Positions 1 to 7,900 of a stretch of 64,000 bases of DNA are shown here, in pieces. Source of the stretch: CAMCXE01 sp036520615 (lineage in GTDB: Bacteria; Pseudomonadota; Gammaproteobacteria; Pseudomonadales; Cellvibrionaceae); NCBI GenBank assembly GCA_036520615.1, contig DATDJI010000083.1, positions 1-64,000 on the forward strand. Reading direction: 5' to 3'. How positions within the stretch are numbered: position 1 is the stretch's first letter; each line of letters begins with the position of its first letter. The notes under the pieces were generated by a model. That model was not told the DNA's origin and ran no database searches. It was given only the letters and a program-made list of their open reading frames with translations. Both the position numbers and the translations under genes were made by a program.

Positions 1-362
1 GCTTTATGTTTAATGATGGGATTGGTAGTCTGTAGCATGAGAGTTACCTTTTGGTTTTGTTTAGGATTCGACACCCATATTCAAAACCGGTAACTCTCTT
101 CTTTCAAGTCGAAGTGTCAGATTAGGTCGCGACTAGTACACCTAAAATATGACCAATATTTACATTCTCCATGGCTAGTGAAACGTTACTGTAGGCGCCA
201 TTTGAGCTAGCCTAGACATGGCATCCGATTAAATCCGAATGGTTTCTTACTATCACACTACGACAACAAAAGGAAGGCCCCTTAAAAGGTACCTTTTCAG
301 GGTTCTTCCAATCAAAATTTGACTGCATATTATGAGAGTCCTCTTTTGCTGAGGACTTAAAG
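1..362. promoter_or_regulatory. Leader region with three nested inverted repeats upstream of alpA-like gene
   Basis: No gene is seen here. Three dyads are visible. (1) A 10-bp perfect repeat, GAGAGTTACC at 39-48 with its complement at 89-98, encloses a second 7-bp pair (GGTTTTG 53-59 / CAAAACC 82-88). (2) A 38-bp dyad at 272-309 has 19-base half sites matching at 16 positions around the perfect centre AAAAGGTACCTTTT (284-297). (3) AGTCCTC 337-343 pairs with GAGGACT 351-357, and this stem contains the only Shine-Dalgarno-like sequence for the following gene. The second dyad fits an operator and the third a translational hairpin; both roles are inferred. Confidence 0.55.
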
Positions 363-584
363 ATGAACTACCTACCTGAAACTGGTTTTCTAAGACTTTT
401 CCAGATAATTGGAAACCCGCGAGCCATTCCACCAATTCCACCGCTCATCCCAATTTCAAAAAGCAAAGTATGGGCGGACGTGAAAGCTAATAAATTTCCC
501 GCACCTGTGAAATTAGGTGCCAGATGCACTGCTTGGCGTGTTGAAGATATTCGCGCTTATATTGAAGCAGCTAGCAATTTCTAA
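363..584 (+). CDS. AlpA-family DNA-binding regulator (phage/ICE type)
   Basis: A 73-residue protein. The C-terminal half carries the AlpA/MerR-like winged-helix signature: SKSKVWADVKANKFPAPVKL, then a W-R-x-x-D-I-R-A-Y-I tail, which in this family forms the recognition helix and wing. AlpA proteins activate integrase/excisionase genes in P4-like satellites and integrative elements. The N-terminal 30 residues are proline-rich and unlike the usual family start, so the true start may lie further downstream; however GAGGA at 351-355 is well placed for the ATG at 363. That site lies inside a 7-bp hairpin, so translation may be structure-controlled. No integrase is present in the window, so the gene is probably a leftover of a degraded element. 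Family assignment is fairly safe, the target unknown. Confidence 0.75.
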   Translation: MNYLPETGFLRLFQIIGNPRAIPPIPPLIPISKSKVWADVKANKFPAPVKLGARCTAWRVEDIRAYIEAASNF

Positions 585-644
585 TGAGCCGGATTCAAAA
601 AAATTCTGAAATTTGGCTGTGCTACCCACAGATACGATTTTGTT

Positions 645-1163
645 TTGCCAATGCAAAATAATCCCACATATTGTTTGCCTGAGACTTTATTTCGTGACGG
701 CTACCGCGTGGCAGTTAATTGTGGGCGCTTGCTGGTTCTGCAGAGCAACGGGGAATCCATTGACGGGCTCTGGCTGAAAAAAAACCGCCAAAAATTAGTA
801 ACCGAATTAGCGCGATTGACAGGCAAATCAATTTTTCAGTACAGCCATTTCAGTACGGGACGCTATAGCATCGGTGAAAGATTGTTGCCTGGGGTGACGC
901 TTAGCTACTTCGAGGGCTTGACTGATCGACCCTACAGAATGTGTTTTAACGCGGAATTAACTTATGCGCGGGCCACCGCCAAAGCCAAAAAAGGACAAAA
1001 TTTACCCCCAAAACACTTTCGCGTAAAGCAACGTTCAGCGCTGGTTTCATACTGGGAAAAACTGGGATTTTCTTTACCTCGCCGATTTTCAGAATTCCAC
1101 GAGCATTTGGGCAAACTGGGAGAGGTGTTGATAACTGCTGAGTGGATAATGGCGTATCGCTAA
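645..1163 (+). CDS. Hypothetical protein of the element remnant
   Basis: A 172-residue soluble basic protein that I do not recognise. There is no signal peptide or membrane segment. The middle is rich in Arg/Lys and aromatic residues, and the C-terminal part is predicted helical (ALVSYWEKLGFSLPRRFSEF). It lies 60 bases after the AlpA-like gene in the same direction and ends just before the 11-bp iteron-like array at 1236-1311. Such a position would suit a replication, transfer or repeat-binding protein of a mobile element, but no motif proves this. The start ATG at 645 is followed by another ATG two codons on (651); neither has a strong ribosome-binding site. Sequence in other frames is less convincing, so I keep this as a probable gene. 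Confidence 0.55.
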   Translation: MPMQNNPTYCLPETLFRDGYRVAVNCGRLLVLQSNGESIDGLWLKKNRQKLVTELARLTGKSIFQYSHFSTGRYSIGERLLPGVTLSYFEGLTDRPYRMCFNAELTYARATAKAKKGQNLPPKHFRVKQRSALVSYWEKLGFSLPRRFSEFHEHLGKLGEVLITAEWIMAYR

Positions 1164-1235
1164 ATAAAGCCAGTTGTAGGCCGTTGGAGTTAGGCCATGA
1201 ATATTTACTTGAATGCCTACACACCCAAAAAAGTC

Positions 1236-1314
1236 TCGACAATGGTTCGGCAAATTCTCGGCTAGAGTTCGGCAATTCATCGGCAAAACATCGGCAAAAC
1301 AGTTCGGCAAGCAT
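1236..1314. repeat. Array of 11-bp iteron-like direct repeats (TCGGCAA core)
   Basis: TCGGCAA-like cores begin at 1236 (TCGACAA), 1247, 1258 (TCGGCTA), 1269, 1280, 1291 and 1304. The first six lie exactly 11 bp apart and the last is displaced by 13. Two adjacent copies (1280 and 1291) are identical over 11 bases. A period of 11 is not a multiple of three, so the array is not protein repetition; it equals about one helical turn, as expected of binding sites for a protein that stacks on one DNA face (replication iterons or an integrase/partition site). Confidence 0.65.
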
Positions 1315-1690
1315 TCTGCTACATCCCAGGCCTGACGTGGCTTACAGCCAAAATTTAGTGCATGGGCAAAAAAGTGCAAATAACAAACGATGTAATCAGG
1401 AGAGAGCGAGTAGCGAGGGGGTTTCCCTTCCTCAGGACTCTGTCTGTAGGGAGTTTGTGTACACACGACCACTTGGTCTAAGTATTGATGACTATTTGGA
1501 GCAGTCCCTTTCGCCCTGGCTGGATTAAAAAGCCGGGTGGGGGTTTAAATTGGTAGGTGGGCACCAAAATCCTAACAAATCCTCACATTTTCTACTCCTA
1601 GTTAAATGGTGCAGCAAAATTACACCAGAGCTGGCTTAAACCTCAAATCCGAACATTTCCGATTGTTTACGAATTATTCCACTCCAGAAA
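1315..1690. other. Gene-poor stretch
   Basis: No gene or clear structure is supported here. Open frames exist on both strands across 1089-1528 but have unconvincing composition and overlap the iteron-like array. Confidence 0.5.
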
Positions 1691-1984
1691 ATGCGCCGCC
1701 GTTATAAACAACACTTCCTTAAATGTCAGGCAATTTATCGGGGTCAAGATGAAACGGGCCTGCGCTTGCGTACCCCTCCTTTTCCTGAAGATTTACGCGG
1801 TATGGCCTGTGGTGCCAAAACCCGCAATAGCACTCCCTGTAAGCGCACAGATTTATATTTGTCGGGCTGCTGTAAATTCCATGGGGGCATGTCTACCGGG
1901 CTGAAAACACTGGAGGGAAAGGTTAGGGTTGCGTGCAATGGTTCGCGGGCGAGAAAAAGCGATTCTAAAAATGCTAACAGTTGA
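1691..1984 (+). CDS. Small Cys-rich HGG-motif protein of mobile elements
   Basis: A 97-residue basic protein. The centre shows C-G-A-K-T-R-x(4)-P-C-K-R-x(8)-C-C-K-F-H-G-G-M-S-T-G. This matches a small family common in phages and integrated elements with a CGAxTRxGxPC ... C.x.HGGxSTG(P)KT signature; the Cys/His set could bind a metal ion. The molecular role of the family is not established to my knowledge. The usual GPKT is GLKT here and the C-terminus is short. The ATG at 1691 lacks a strong ribosome-binding site. It supports the view that 1-3650 derives from a mobile element. Confidence 0.6.
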   Translation: MRRRYKQHFLKCQAIYRGQDETGLRLRTPPFPEDLRGMACGAKTRNSTPCKRTDLYLSGCCKFHGGMSTGLKTLEGKVRVACNGSRARKSDSKNANS

Positions 1985-2602
1985 TAGCATCCAGTTTGAA
2001 TAAACTGGTAACTAGACAAGCCAAAACCCAAGTAAAACCCAGTATCCCAGACTGTAAATCTCTATGTTTTTGCTATTTAGGTGCTTAGCGAGCGCCATCT
2101 ATTATGCGTGCGTACCGGTTGGCCAGACCTGGTTTTTGCAAACCCCATGAAAACCTGACAAAACCTGACATGGAGCACCCCAACTTTGAACTCAGTCGGA
2201 TTCAAGCGGTTGGCATAGCAGACTTTCAAAGCAGTAAATGGTCGCCTGCCGCCCCCCCCGTAGCCGTAAAAATACGGTCACAACATGAATAAATACCCCG
2301 TCGCTGTGGGAGTTTGGGGGAACAAACCTAACAGCAGCCTGGCATGTCGGAAAATAGTATAAATTTCGAACTATTGCCCAGTGCATACCAACGTGCCGGA
2401 AAATTAGTAGCGGTAAATACTTATTGGGGAATCTGAGATCAAGGAGCTGATTTGGAAATTTGATTTGATAACTACAATTACACAGCTGCAATTTACTGAC
2501 CCAGCAGAGGGTGCCACAGTATAGTAGGCCCCATTTTGGTGGGTTGGCCTCAGCCATTAACCCATAAAAAAGCTCCTCTACAAGCTTATTTATATCTTAC
2601 AA
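1985..2602. other. Long non-coding stretch with a 10-bp tandem repeat
   Basis: About 600 bases with no convincing gene. AAACCTGACA occurs twice in tandem at 2151-2170. A short open frame at 2104-2292 has no ribosome-binding site and no recognisable content. A C8 homopolymer occurs near 2255. This may be decayed mobile-element DNA. Confidence 0.5.
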
Positions 2603-2617
2603 ATGGAGATCAATTCG

Positions 2618-3352
2618 ATGGCACTGAATGAAAAGCCCGTTCGTTTACTGCTTCACGACATGGCGGCTTCGATGGGCCTTAGGCCAGGCGATAGCTTCAC
2701 TCGAGAACAGGCCGTTCAGTGGTTCAAAGAGAATTACCCCAACATCAAGCCGGCAACCGTTGCGGCTCATTTGATACGCCTTTCAGTCAACTCGCAAACG
2801 CGCCTGCACTACAGTGTGCGAGCTGATGGCTCTGACGATAAATTCTTCAAAATCGACAGTAGACATTTTCGGCTGTACGAGCCAGGGCGAGACCCAATAC
2901 CTATATCGGACCTGACACCAATATCTGATGAGCCTATAGAGCAACCTTTGGAGGGATCCTCTGAGTTTGCTTATGAACACGACCTTCGCGACTACCTAGC
3001 CAAGAACCTGCATTTGCTCGATCCATCACTTCGACTTTATGTGGATGAAGGTATCACCGGGGTCGAGTTTCCTGTAGGGGGGCGCTACATTGATATTCTC
3101 GCCACCGATGCGGCGGGTTACGTTGTTATCGAGTTAAAAGTATCCAAAGGTTATGACCGCGTGGTTGGACAGCTATTACGATACGTGAGCTGGATTAAGA
3201 GAAATCACGCTGATCCAGGTCAGAGCGTTCGCGGCGTCATAGTCGCCAAACAAATTAGCGAAGACCTACGTCTTGCCTGCGCAGAAGTACCATCGGTTTC
3301 TCTTTATGAGTATGAGCTTTCAGTTTCTCTCAAGCCCGTGAACCTAATATGA
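2618..3352 (+). CDS. NucS/DUF91-like endonuclease with N-terminal winged-helix region
   Basis: A 244-residue protein. Residues ~10-90 look like a winged-helix DNA-binding region; residues ~120-235 form a NucS-type (DUF91) nuclease domain. The PD-(D/E)xK signature is visible: RYIDI with Asp159, then VIELKVSKG with Glu172 and Lys174, then GQLLRYVSW, the hallmark Gln/Trp helix of NucS. The family cuts mismatched or branched DNA; homologues in bacterial islands are often defence or repair-associated. Two ATGs are possible (2603 and 2618). GGAG at 2605-2608 lies 9 bases before 2618 and overlaps the first ATG, so 2618 is preferred. The gene stands alone, with no partner methylase or ATPase next to it. 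Confidence 0.8.
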   Translation: MALNEKPVRLLLHDMAASMGLRPGDSFTREQAVQWFKENYPNIKPATVAAHLIRLSVNSQTRLHYSVRADGSDDKFFKIDSRHFRLYEPGRDPIPISDLTPISDEPIEQPLEGSSEFAYEHDLRDYLAKNLHLLDPSLRLYVDEGITGVEFPVGGRYIDILATDAAGYVVIELKVSKGYDRVVGQLLRYVSWIKRNHADPGQSVRGVIVAKQISEDLRLACAEVPSVSLYEYELSVSLKPVNLI

Positions 3353-3528
3353 GTGGACCTTTTTTGAGCTCAGAGGGATTTAATCTTTAGGTATAGCAGC
3401 CTAGGTAATGAAAACATTAAACTCTCGCCAGTTGCCTTGGGCGCGTCCGTGACAACACGGTAATAACACGAAGGAGTGCCCTATAACCGCGATAGTTTTG
3501 GGCAGCCACTCAAGCAGCGGGCCGGTAC
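3353..3528. other. Non-coding spacer after nuclease gene
   Basis: Nothing recognisable between the nuclease gene and the tandem repeats at 3529. Confidence 0.4.
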
Positions 3529-3552
3529 TGGGGGCATAATTGGGGGCATAAA
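3529..3552. repeat. Tandem TGGGGGCATAA(T/A) repeats, possible integrase arm sites
   Basis: Two adjacent 12-bp copies, TGGGGGCATAAT and TGGGGGCATAAA. Repeats of this look are often found near att sites of tyrosine-integrase elements (recollection of such regions, not searched here). They sit 43 bases from a tRNA-like 3' fragment. Confidence 0.45.
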
Positions 3553-3594
3553 TTCTGAATTTCGAATTTTATGCAAGTATTTGCAAGTGTTACA

Positions 3595-3624
3595 GGTTGG
3601 TTTTCGAGTGTGGCCTTGGCACCA
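3595..3624 (+). other. tRNA 3'-end-like fragment, possible att remnant
   Basis: GGTTTTCGAGTGTGGCCTTGGCACCA resembles a TpsiC arm plus acceptor 3' strand and encoded CCA, like the end of a Leu- or Ser-type tRNA with a few indels (GGTTCGAGTC...GGCACCA). No tRNA 5' half precedes it. Integration into tRNA 3' ends leaves such a partial copy at the distal end of an element, so this could mark the right border of the 1-3620 remnant. A chance match is possible. Confidence 0.4.
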
Positions 3625-3668
3625 TTTTTAAATCCGAGCATGTTTAAGCACATCCGGTAATTTCTCAG

Positions 3669-3695
3669 AAACCCAGCGAATGCTGGGTTTTTTTA
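3669..3695 (+). terminator. Rho-independent terminator
   Basis: ACCCAGC (3671-3677), loop GAAT, GCTGGGT (3682-3688), then a run of seven T residues; flanking AA/TT extends the stem. It may be the original terminator of the tRNA whose 3' end resembles 3595-3624. Confidence 0.8.
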
Positions 3696-3928
3696 TGCAT
3701 GGTTGTTTTGCGGTGATTTCGCTAAATCCATTTATTCATTTCAACACGCCTATGTGTCGAACTTGGCGCGCAAGAATTGTGCGGTTTGTGGCAAGTAATT
3801 GAGATTAGCAAAGTGAGGTTGCCAACGTACAGCATGCGGCGGTGGGTGTATGCTGCACTGCGAGATGACAATGAAGCCTATAAAGCAAAAGGGATAGCGA
3901 CAAACAATCTGCACTTGAGGAGTATGTT

Positions 3929-4204
3929 ATGAATAATCTGCGCACAATGTTGCTAGAAACAATTGAGTATATTAAAAACGAGCGGATTGCTGCTCGCGAG
4001 GCTCCAGAGAAAGTGATACCCAGCCTGATAAAGGCCACGTATCTTGATGCGGGCACTGAGATAAATGAGGATATTCACAGTGTGTTGCAAAGCATAGCTG
4101 CACACTGTGTTCCGGCTAGGGAGCGTGAAGCTGAGTATCGTCTATCGGATCCGGTGCAAAGCTGTGATCTGCAGTTACGGCATAGTCTTTCAGCTTATAT
4201 TTAG
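3929..4204 (+). CDS. Unknown 91-residue protein, paralogue of the gene at 44580-44861
   Basis: Small soluble, mostly helical protein with no known domain that I recognise. It aligns end to end with the minus-strand protein at 44580-44861: both share L-R-x(2)-L-L-[ED]-T, YIK-[NE]-ERIAA, a P-E pair, K-x(2)-[YF]-LDAG, an [ND]-E-x-I-x(2)-VL stretch, and end in DPV-x(2)-CD-x(2)-LR-x(2)-L-x(2)-YI. Conserved Cys in the C-terminal CD motif may matter. AGGAG at 3918-3922 before the ATG at 3929 (spacing 6) is a good ribosome-binding site, and a strong terminator follows directly, so this is a single-gene transcript. Function unknown; the second copy lies within the stress-gene region, hinting at a shared stress-related role (inference). 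Confidence 0.75.
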   Translation: MNNLRTMLLETIEYIKNERIAAREAPEKVIPSLIKATYLDAGTEINEDIHSVLQSIAAHCVPAREREAEYRLSDPVQSCDLQLRHSLSAYI

Positions 4205-4210
4205 AGTACA

Positions 4211-4235
4211 AAAAGGCGACAACGAGTCGCCTTTT
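4211..4235. terminator. Rho-independent terminator, symmetric
   Basis: AAAAGGCGAC (4211-4220), loop AACGA, GTCGCCTTTT (4226-4235). It begins 6 bases after the stop of the 91-residue gene and could work in both directions. Confidence 0.85.
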
Positions 4236-4830
4236 ATTTGCGTACAGAAACCTGTTACCCAATATTGAACATTCACTCGTATCCAGCTGCCGCATTTGAG
4301 ACTCTATTATGCGACAATTCTGTCGCCGAACAGGACGAGAGCATAGACCTGGTGTTGAGGTGGGAGAGTGTTAGTTGTCAGCATTTCGACTAAAAATGAT
4401 TGGCGAGCTTCAGATCTGTTTATCTGATCAAAACCGTGCCTGAATCCATTTATGTTATTTTTCCAAAATCTCGCAGATGTATGAAACAACAGTAGTGGCG
4501 TTCTAGCGGATGCGCGAAGTCTGTGTGAGGTACCACACGGACAATGGGCTGTGAGCGCTCCATTATCAGTATGTTGTCTACATATGTCACTGTGAGAGCA
4601 ATTGAATTGTCTGTTCGCTTTTCCTTACGTTGCGCATTTGCATATTTTATCGTTATCGGAACTCTAAAAATTAGGAGAGCCTTCAGAAAGAATTGCGCTA
4701 ACAGCGGCAATAAATATCACATGTAAAAACGGCAGTTATTGCCTAATTAGATTTTTTTGTCGCATGTCATTTGGCAAATTTAGCGCCTAGTTTTTTAAAT
4801 AGGGTATCTCGTTAATAGTAAGGAACATCC
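4236..4830. other. Intergenic region upstream of kinase operon
   Basis: No convincing gene. A small dyad GCGACA/TGTCGC lies at 4311-4326. Short open frames on both strands (4307-4726) have atypical residues and no ribosome-binding sites. Promoters for the kinase operon are probably here, but I cannot place them. Confidence 0.4.
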
Positions 4831-4932
4831 ATGATAAAAATCTTGTTGCAAATACCCTTTAAAACTGGCCTTTCCTCGCGTTTGAGTCTCTGCGATTTCA
4901 TTCAGAGCTTAGAGTTACTATGCAAGCTATAA
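4831..4932 (+). CDS. Possible 33-residue leader ORF overlapping the kinase start
   Basis: ATG at 4831 follows an AAGGA-containing ribosome-binding site (4820-4824) and encodes 33 codons, ending with TAA at 4930-4932, i.e. ten bases inside the kinase gene in another frame. The kinase ATG itself has only a weak GAG upstream. The arrangement would allow translational coupling. The peptide has no recognisable features and may be fortuitous. Confidence 0.25.
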   Translation: MIKILLQIPFKTGLSSRLSLCDFIQSLELLCKL

Positions 4933-7900
4933 ATAACCGTACGAATATTTTTTTGCTGGCGCTGCCTACGCTGGCAGTTGTAGTAATTGCTGCAACAGTT
5001 TTTGTATTTTTTCAGCGGATAAAAGAAGCTGACCACATGCGCGACCGAATTCAACTTTCGATGAGGCATGCTGAAAGCTTACTGATATCACTCGCTACGT
5101 TTGATACCGCAGTGCGAGATTACTTGCCAGTAGATTCCACGTCAGCAATCCCTTCAGACGCGTTGCGTAGCAATATCACTACATCGCTCAAACTGTTAAA
5201 GAGTACATCCGTTGACCCTTTAAGTGTAAAACAGCTTAATGTTGTTGCTCCTTTAGTCGAACAGAAAGTCGAGCGGCTTAATTATGCTTTAGAGCTTAAA
5301 AAAAGTTCTCAATTGGAAATACTTAATTCAAGGTTGCGCACGGGCGAGGATATGCGGCTAACCGACTTAATCCGTATGGAGGTTGAAAAGTATACGCAGT
5401 TACAGAGTGCACAGCTCGATTTTTACGCGGATACATTTCGCTCTAATATGAAGTATTTGTTGTTTTTTATTATCTTTACGATGCTTTTCATGCTTCTGTT
5501 TTCTCAAGGGTTTACTTACGCCATTTACCGCACGCTACGGCAGCGAGTGATTCGTTGGAAGACAAGTGTGTCGCTTGCATTGGAAGAGGCAGTAAGTCAG
5601 CAGCTAAACCTATCTGCTCTGCCATTAAATAGTCATGAAAATAAATTTGACCTAGCGCTAAAATCAAGTTCTGAAGCGGTTATCGCCACTGATCGCGAAG
5701 CGCGAATTACTTTAATGAATAATGTTGCAGAGCAACTGACCGGATACTCACATGCCTTTGCAGCGGGACGGCCTATAGCTGAGATAGTGCAAATTGCCAG
5801 TAATGACAATGGAAAACCTTTCGGCCTTGCAGTGTCAGACTTATTAGAAAAAGGTGTGCCGAAGGTTTCAAAAGATACAATTTTAATCGGCCGCGATGGG
5901 AAGCAGCGTAAAATTGCCGATAGTTGTAGCGCTATACGCGACGATAACGACCAGGTAATTGGTGCTGTCATAGTATTTCGCGATTTAACTGATCAATCTT
6001 CGCATAGACCGCAGCAGCTTGTAATGGATAGCTCCGGCTTGCTTCAGACCGTTTTTGCGAGTGTGGCGGATGGTATTATTGCGTTTGATGTGGATACAAA
6101 TATTATCAGAACTGTAAATGCCGCTGCAGAGAAAATGTTTGGTTACGGCCACAGTGAATTAATTGGTAAACGCTTTGATCATTTAGTCTCCGAATTCGAT
6201 GCGTCCAATAAATTTTTATCCTATGAATCAAATGGTGGCAATGGCGAGCTCTATGAGGTGCAGGGGAAGTTGCAAAACGGCCAGCTATTTGCGCTTGAAA
6301 TGACTGTTAGTGAAATGCGCTTGGGCACGGAGCGCTATTGTACGGCCGTATTAAGAAACGTTTCCGCACGGGAAAACTCTGTTGGGTTAGCCGGCGGCTA
6401 TCCAGATCGGTATCGTAATTTATTCAATACAATTGATGAGGGCTTTTGTACGCTCGAAGTTATTTATGAAGATGACAAACCGGTTGATTATCTTTTTATT
6501 GAAGTAAATCCTTCGTTTGAAAAACAGACTGGTTTAACAGAAGTTACCGGCAAGAGAATTTCTCAATTAATTCCTAATTTTGAACAAAACTCGCTGCGCG
6601 TTTATGACCGAGTAGCAACTACGGGGGAGTCAGCGCGTTTTGTGCAATATCAGCCCGCGCTTGATCGTTGGTTTGATGTTTATGCATGCCCAGAAAATAG
6701 TAAAAATAATAAAAATGTTATCGTTCTATTCACTGATATTACCAAGCGCAAACATGCCGAAGATGCCTTGCGCGAAAGTGACGAAAGGGTACGTCTAGCT
6801 ACCGAAGCTACCGGTGTGGGTATTTGGGAGTGGGACCTGGTACAGCAGAAAATGCATTGGGATGCGCAGATGTTCCGTATTTATGGTGTAACGCCAACTG
6901 AAGACGGCTATGTAGATTACGATGATTGGGCGATTTATTTATTGCCTGAGGATTTGCGCAATAGACATGCGGCGCCGTCGGAAATACGCAACCCGGGTGA
7001 ACAAAGAACGCGGGAGTTTCGCGTTAAGCGCGAAGGAGAAAAGAAGTTCCGTTATATTCGTTCAGTAGAAATTATGCACGCCAATGCTGCTGGTGAAGTG
7101 GAGTCTATTATCGGTACCAATTTGGATATTACCGAAACAAAAAAAACTGAAAAAAGACTACGCGAAAATGAGCGTCATTTGCGCGCAGTTATTGATGCAC
7201 TGCCGGTGGCTATTTATACCACCGACGAAGAGGGCGTACTTACACATTTTAATCAAGCTGCGGTGGAATTCTCCGGGCGCACACCACAATTAGGTGTTGA
7301 CCGTTGGTGTATTAGCCAGAAACTGTTGCGTCCTGATGGCACATTTTTAGCGCACGATTCTTGCCCTATGGCAACGGCTCTAAATGAGAGACGGCAAATT
7401 TTAGGCGCCGAAGCCATCGCCGAGAGGCCCGACGGTACACAGGCCTGGTTTAATGCCTATCCCACGCCTTTATTTAATGCCGATGGAAAACTTATTGGCG
7501 GCATTAACATGCTTATCGATATTACCGAGCGTAAACGCTTGGACCAGGTGATACTGGAAAACAATATCGAGATGAAGAAAGCAAAATATTTGGCGGACAA
7601 GGCGAATTTGGCTAAGTCTAATTTTTTATCTAACATGAGCCATGAATTGCGTACGCCTCTAGGCGCTATATTAGGGTTTGCACAATTAATTGAAGCGAGT
7701 GATCCACCACCCACTCCGAGCCAAAAACGCAGTGTAGAGCAGATTTTACAGGCTGGATGGTATTTGCTCGATTTAATTAATGAAATTCTTGATTTAACTT
7801 TAGTTGAGTCCGGCAAATTATCCTTGTCAATGGAGCCTGTTTCACTGGGGGATTTATTGAGCGAATGTGAAACTATGATTGAGCCGCAAGCGCTTACTCG

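Noticed and set aside
39..98. Integron attC-like site
   Set aside because: The ends lack the RYYYAAC/GTTRRRY core-site pattern in the needed order; it is only a hairpin.
1142..1528. 128-codon plus-strand ORF starting with GTG
   Set aside because: It runs through the 11-bp iteron-like array, whose period shifts the reading frame each copy, and the protein looks random.
2104..2292. 62-codon ORF with an AAACCTGACA repeat
   Set aside because: No ribosome-binding site and no recognisable content; it is treated as non-coding.
4307..4726. Short ORFs on both strands before the kinase
   Set aside because: Unusual residue composition, overlapping frames, and no ribosome-binding site.
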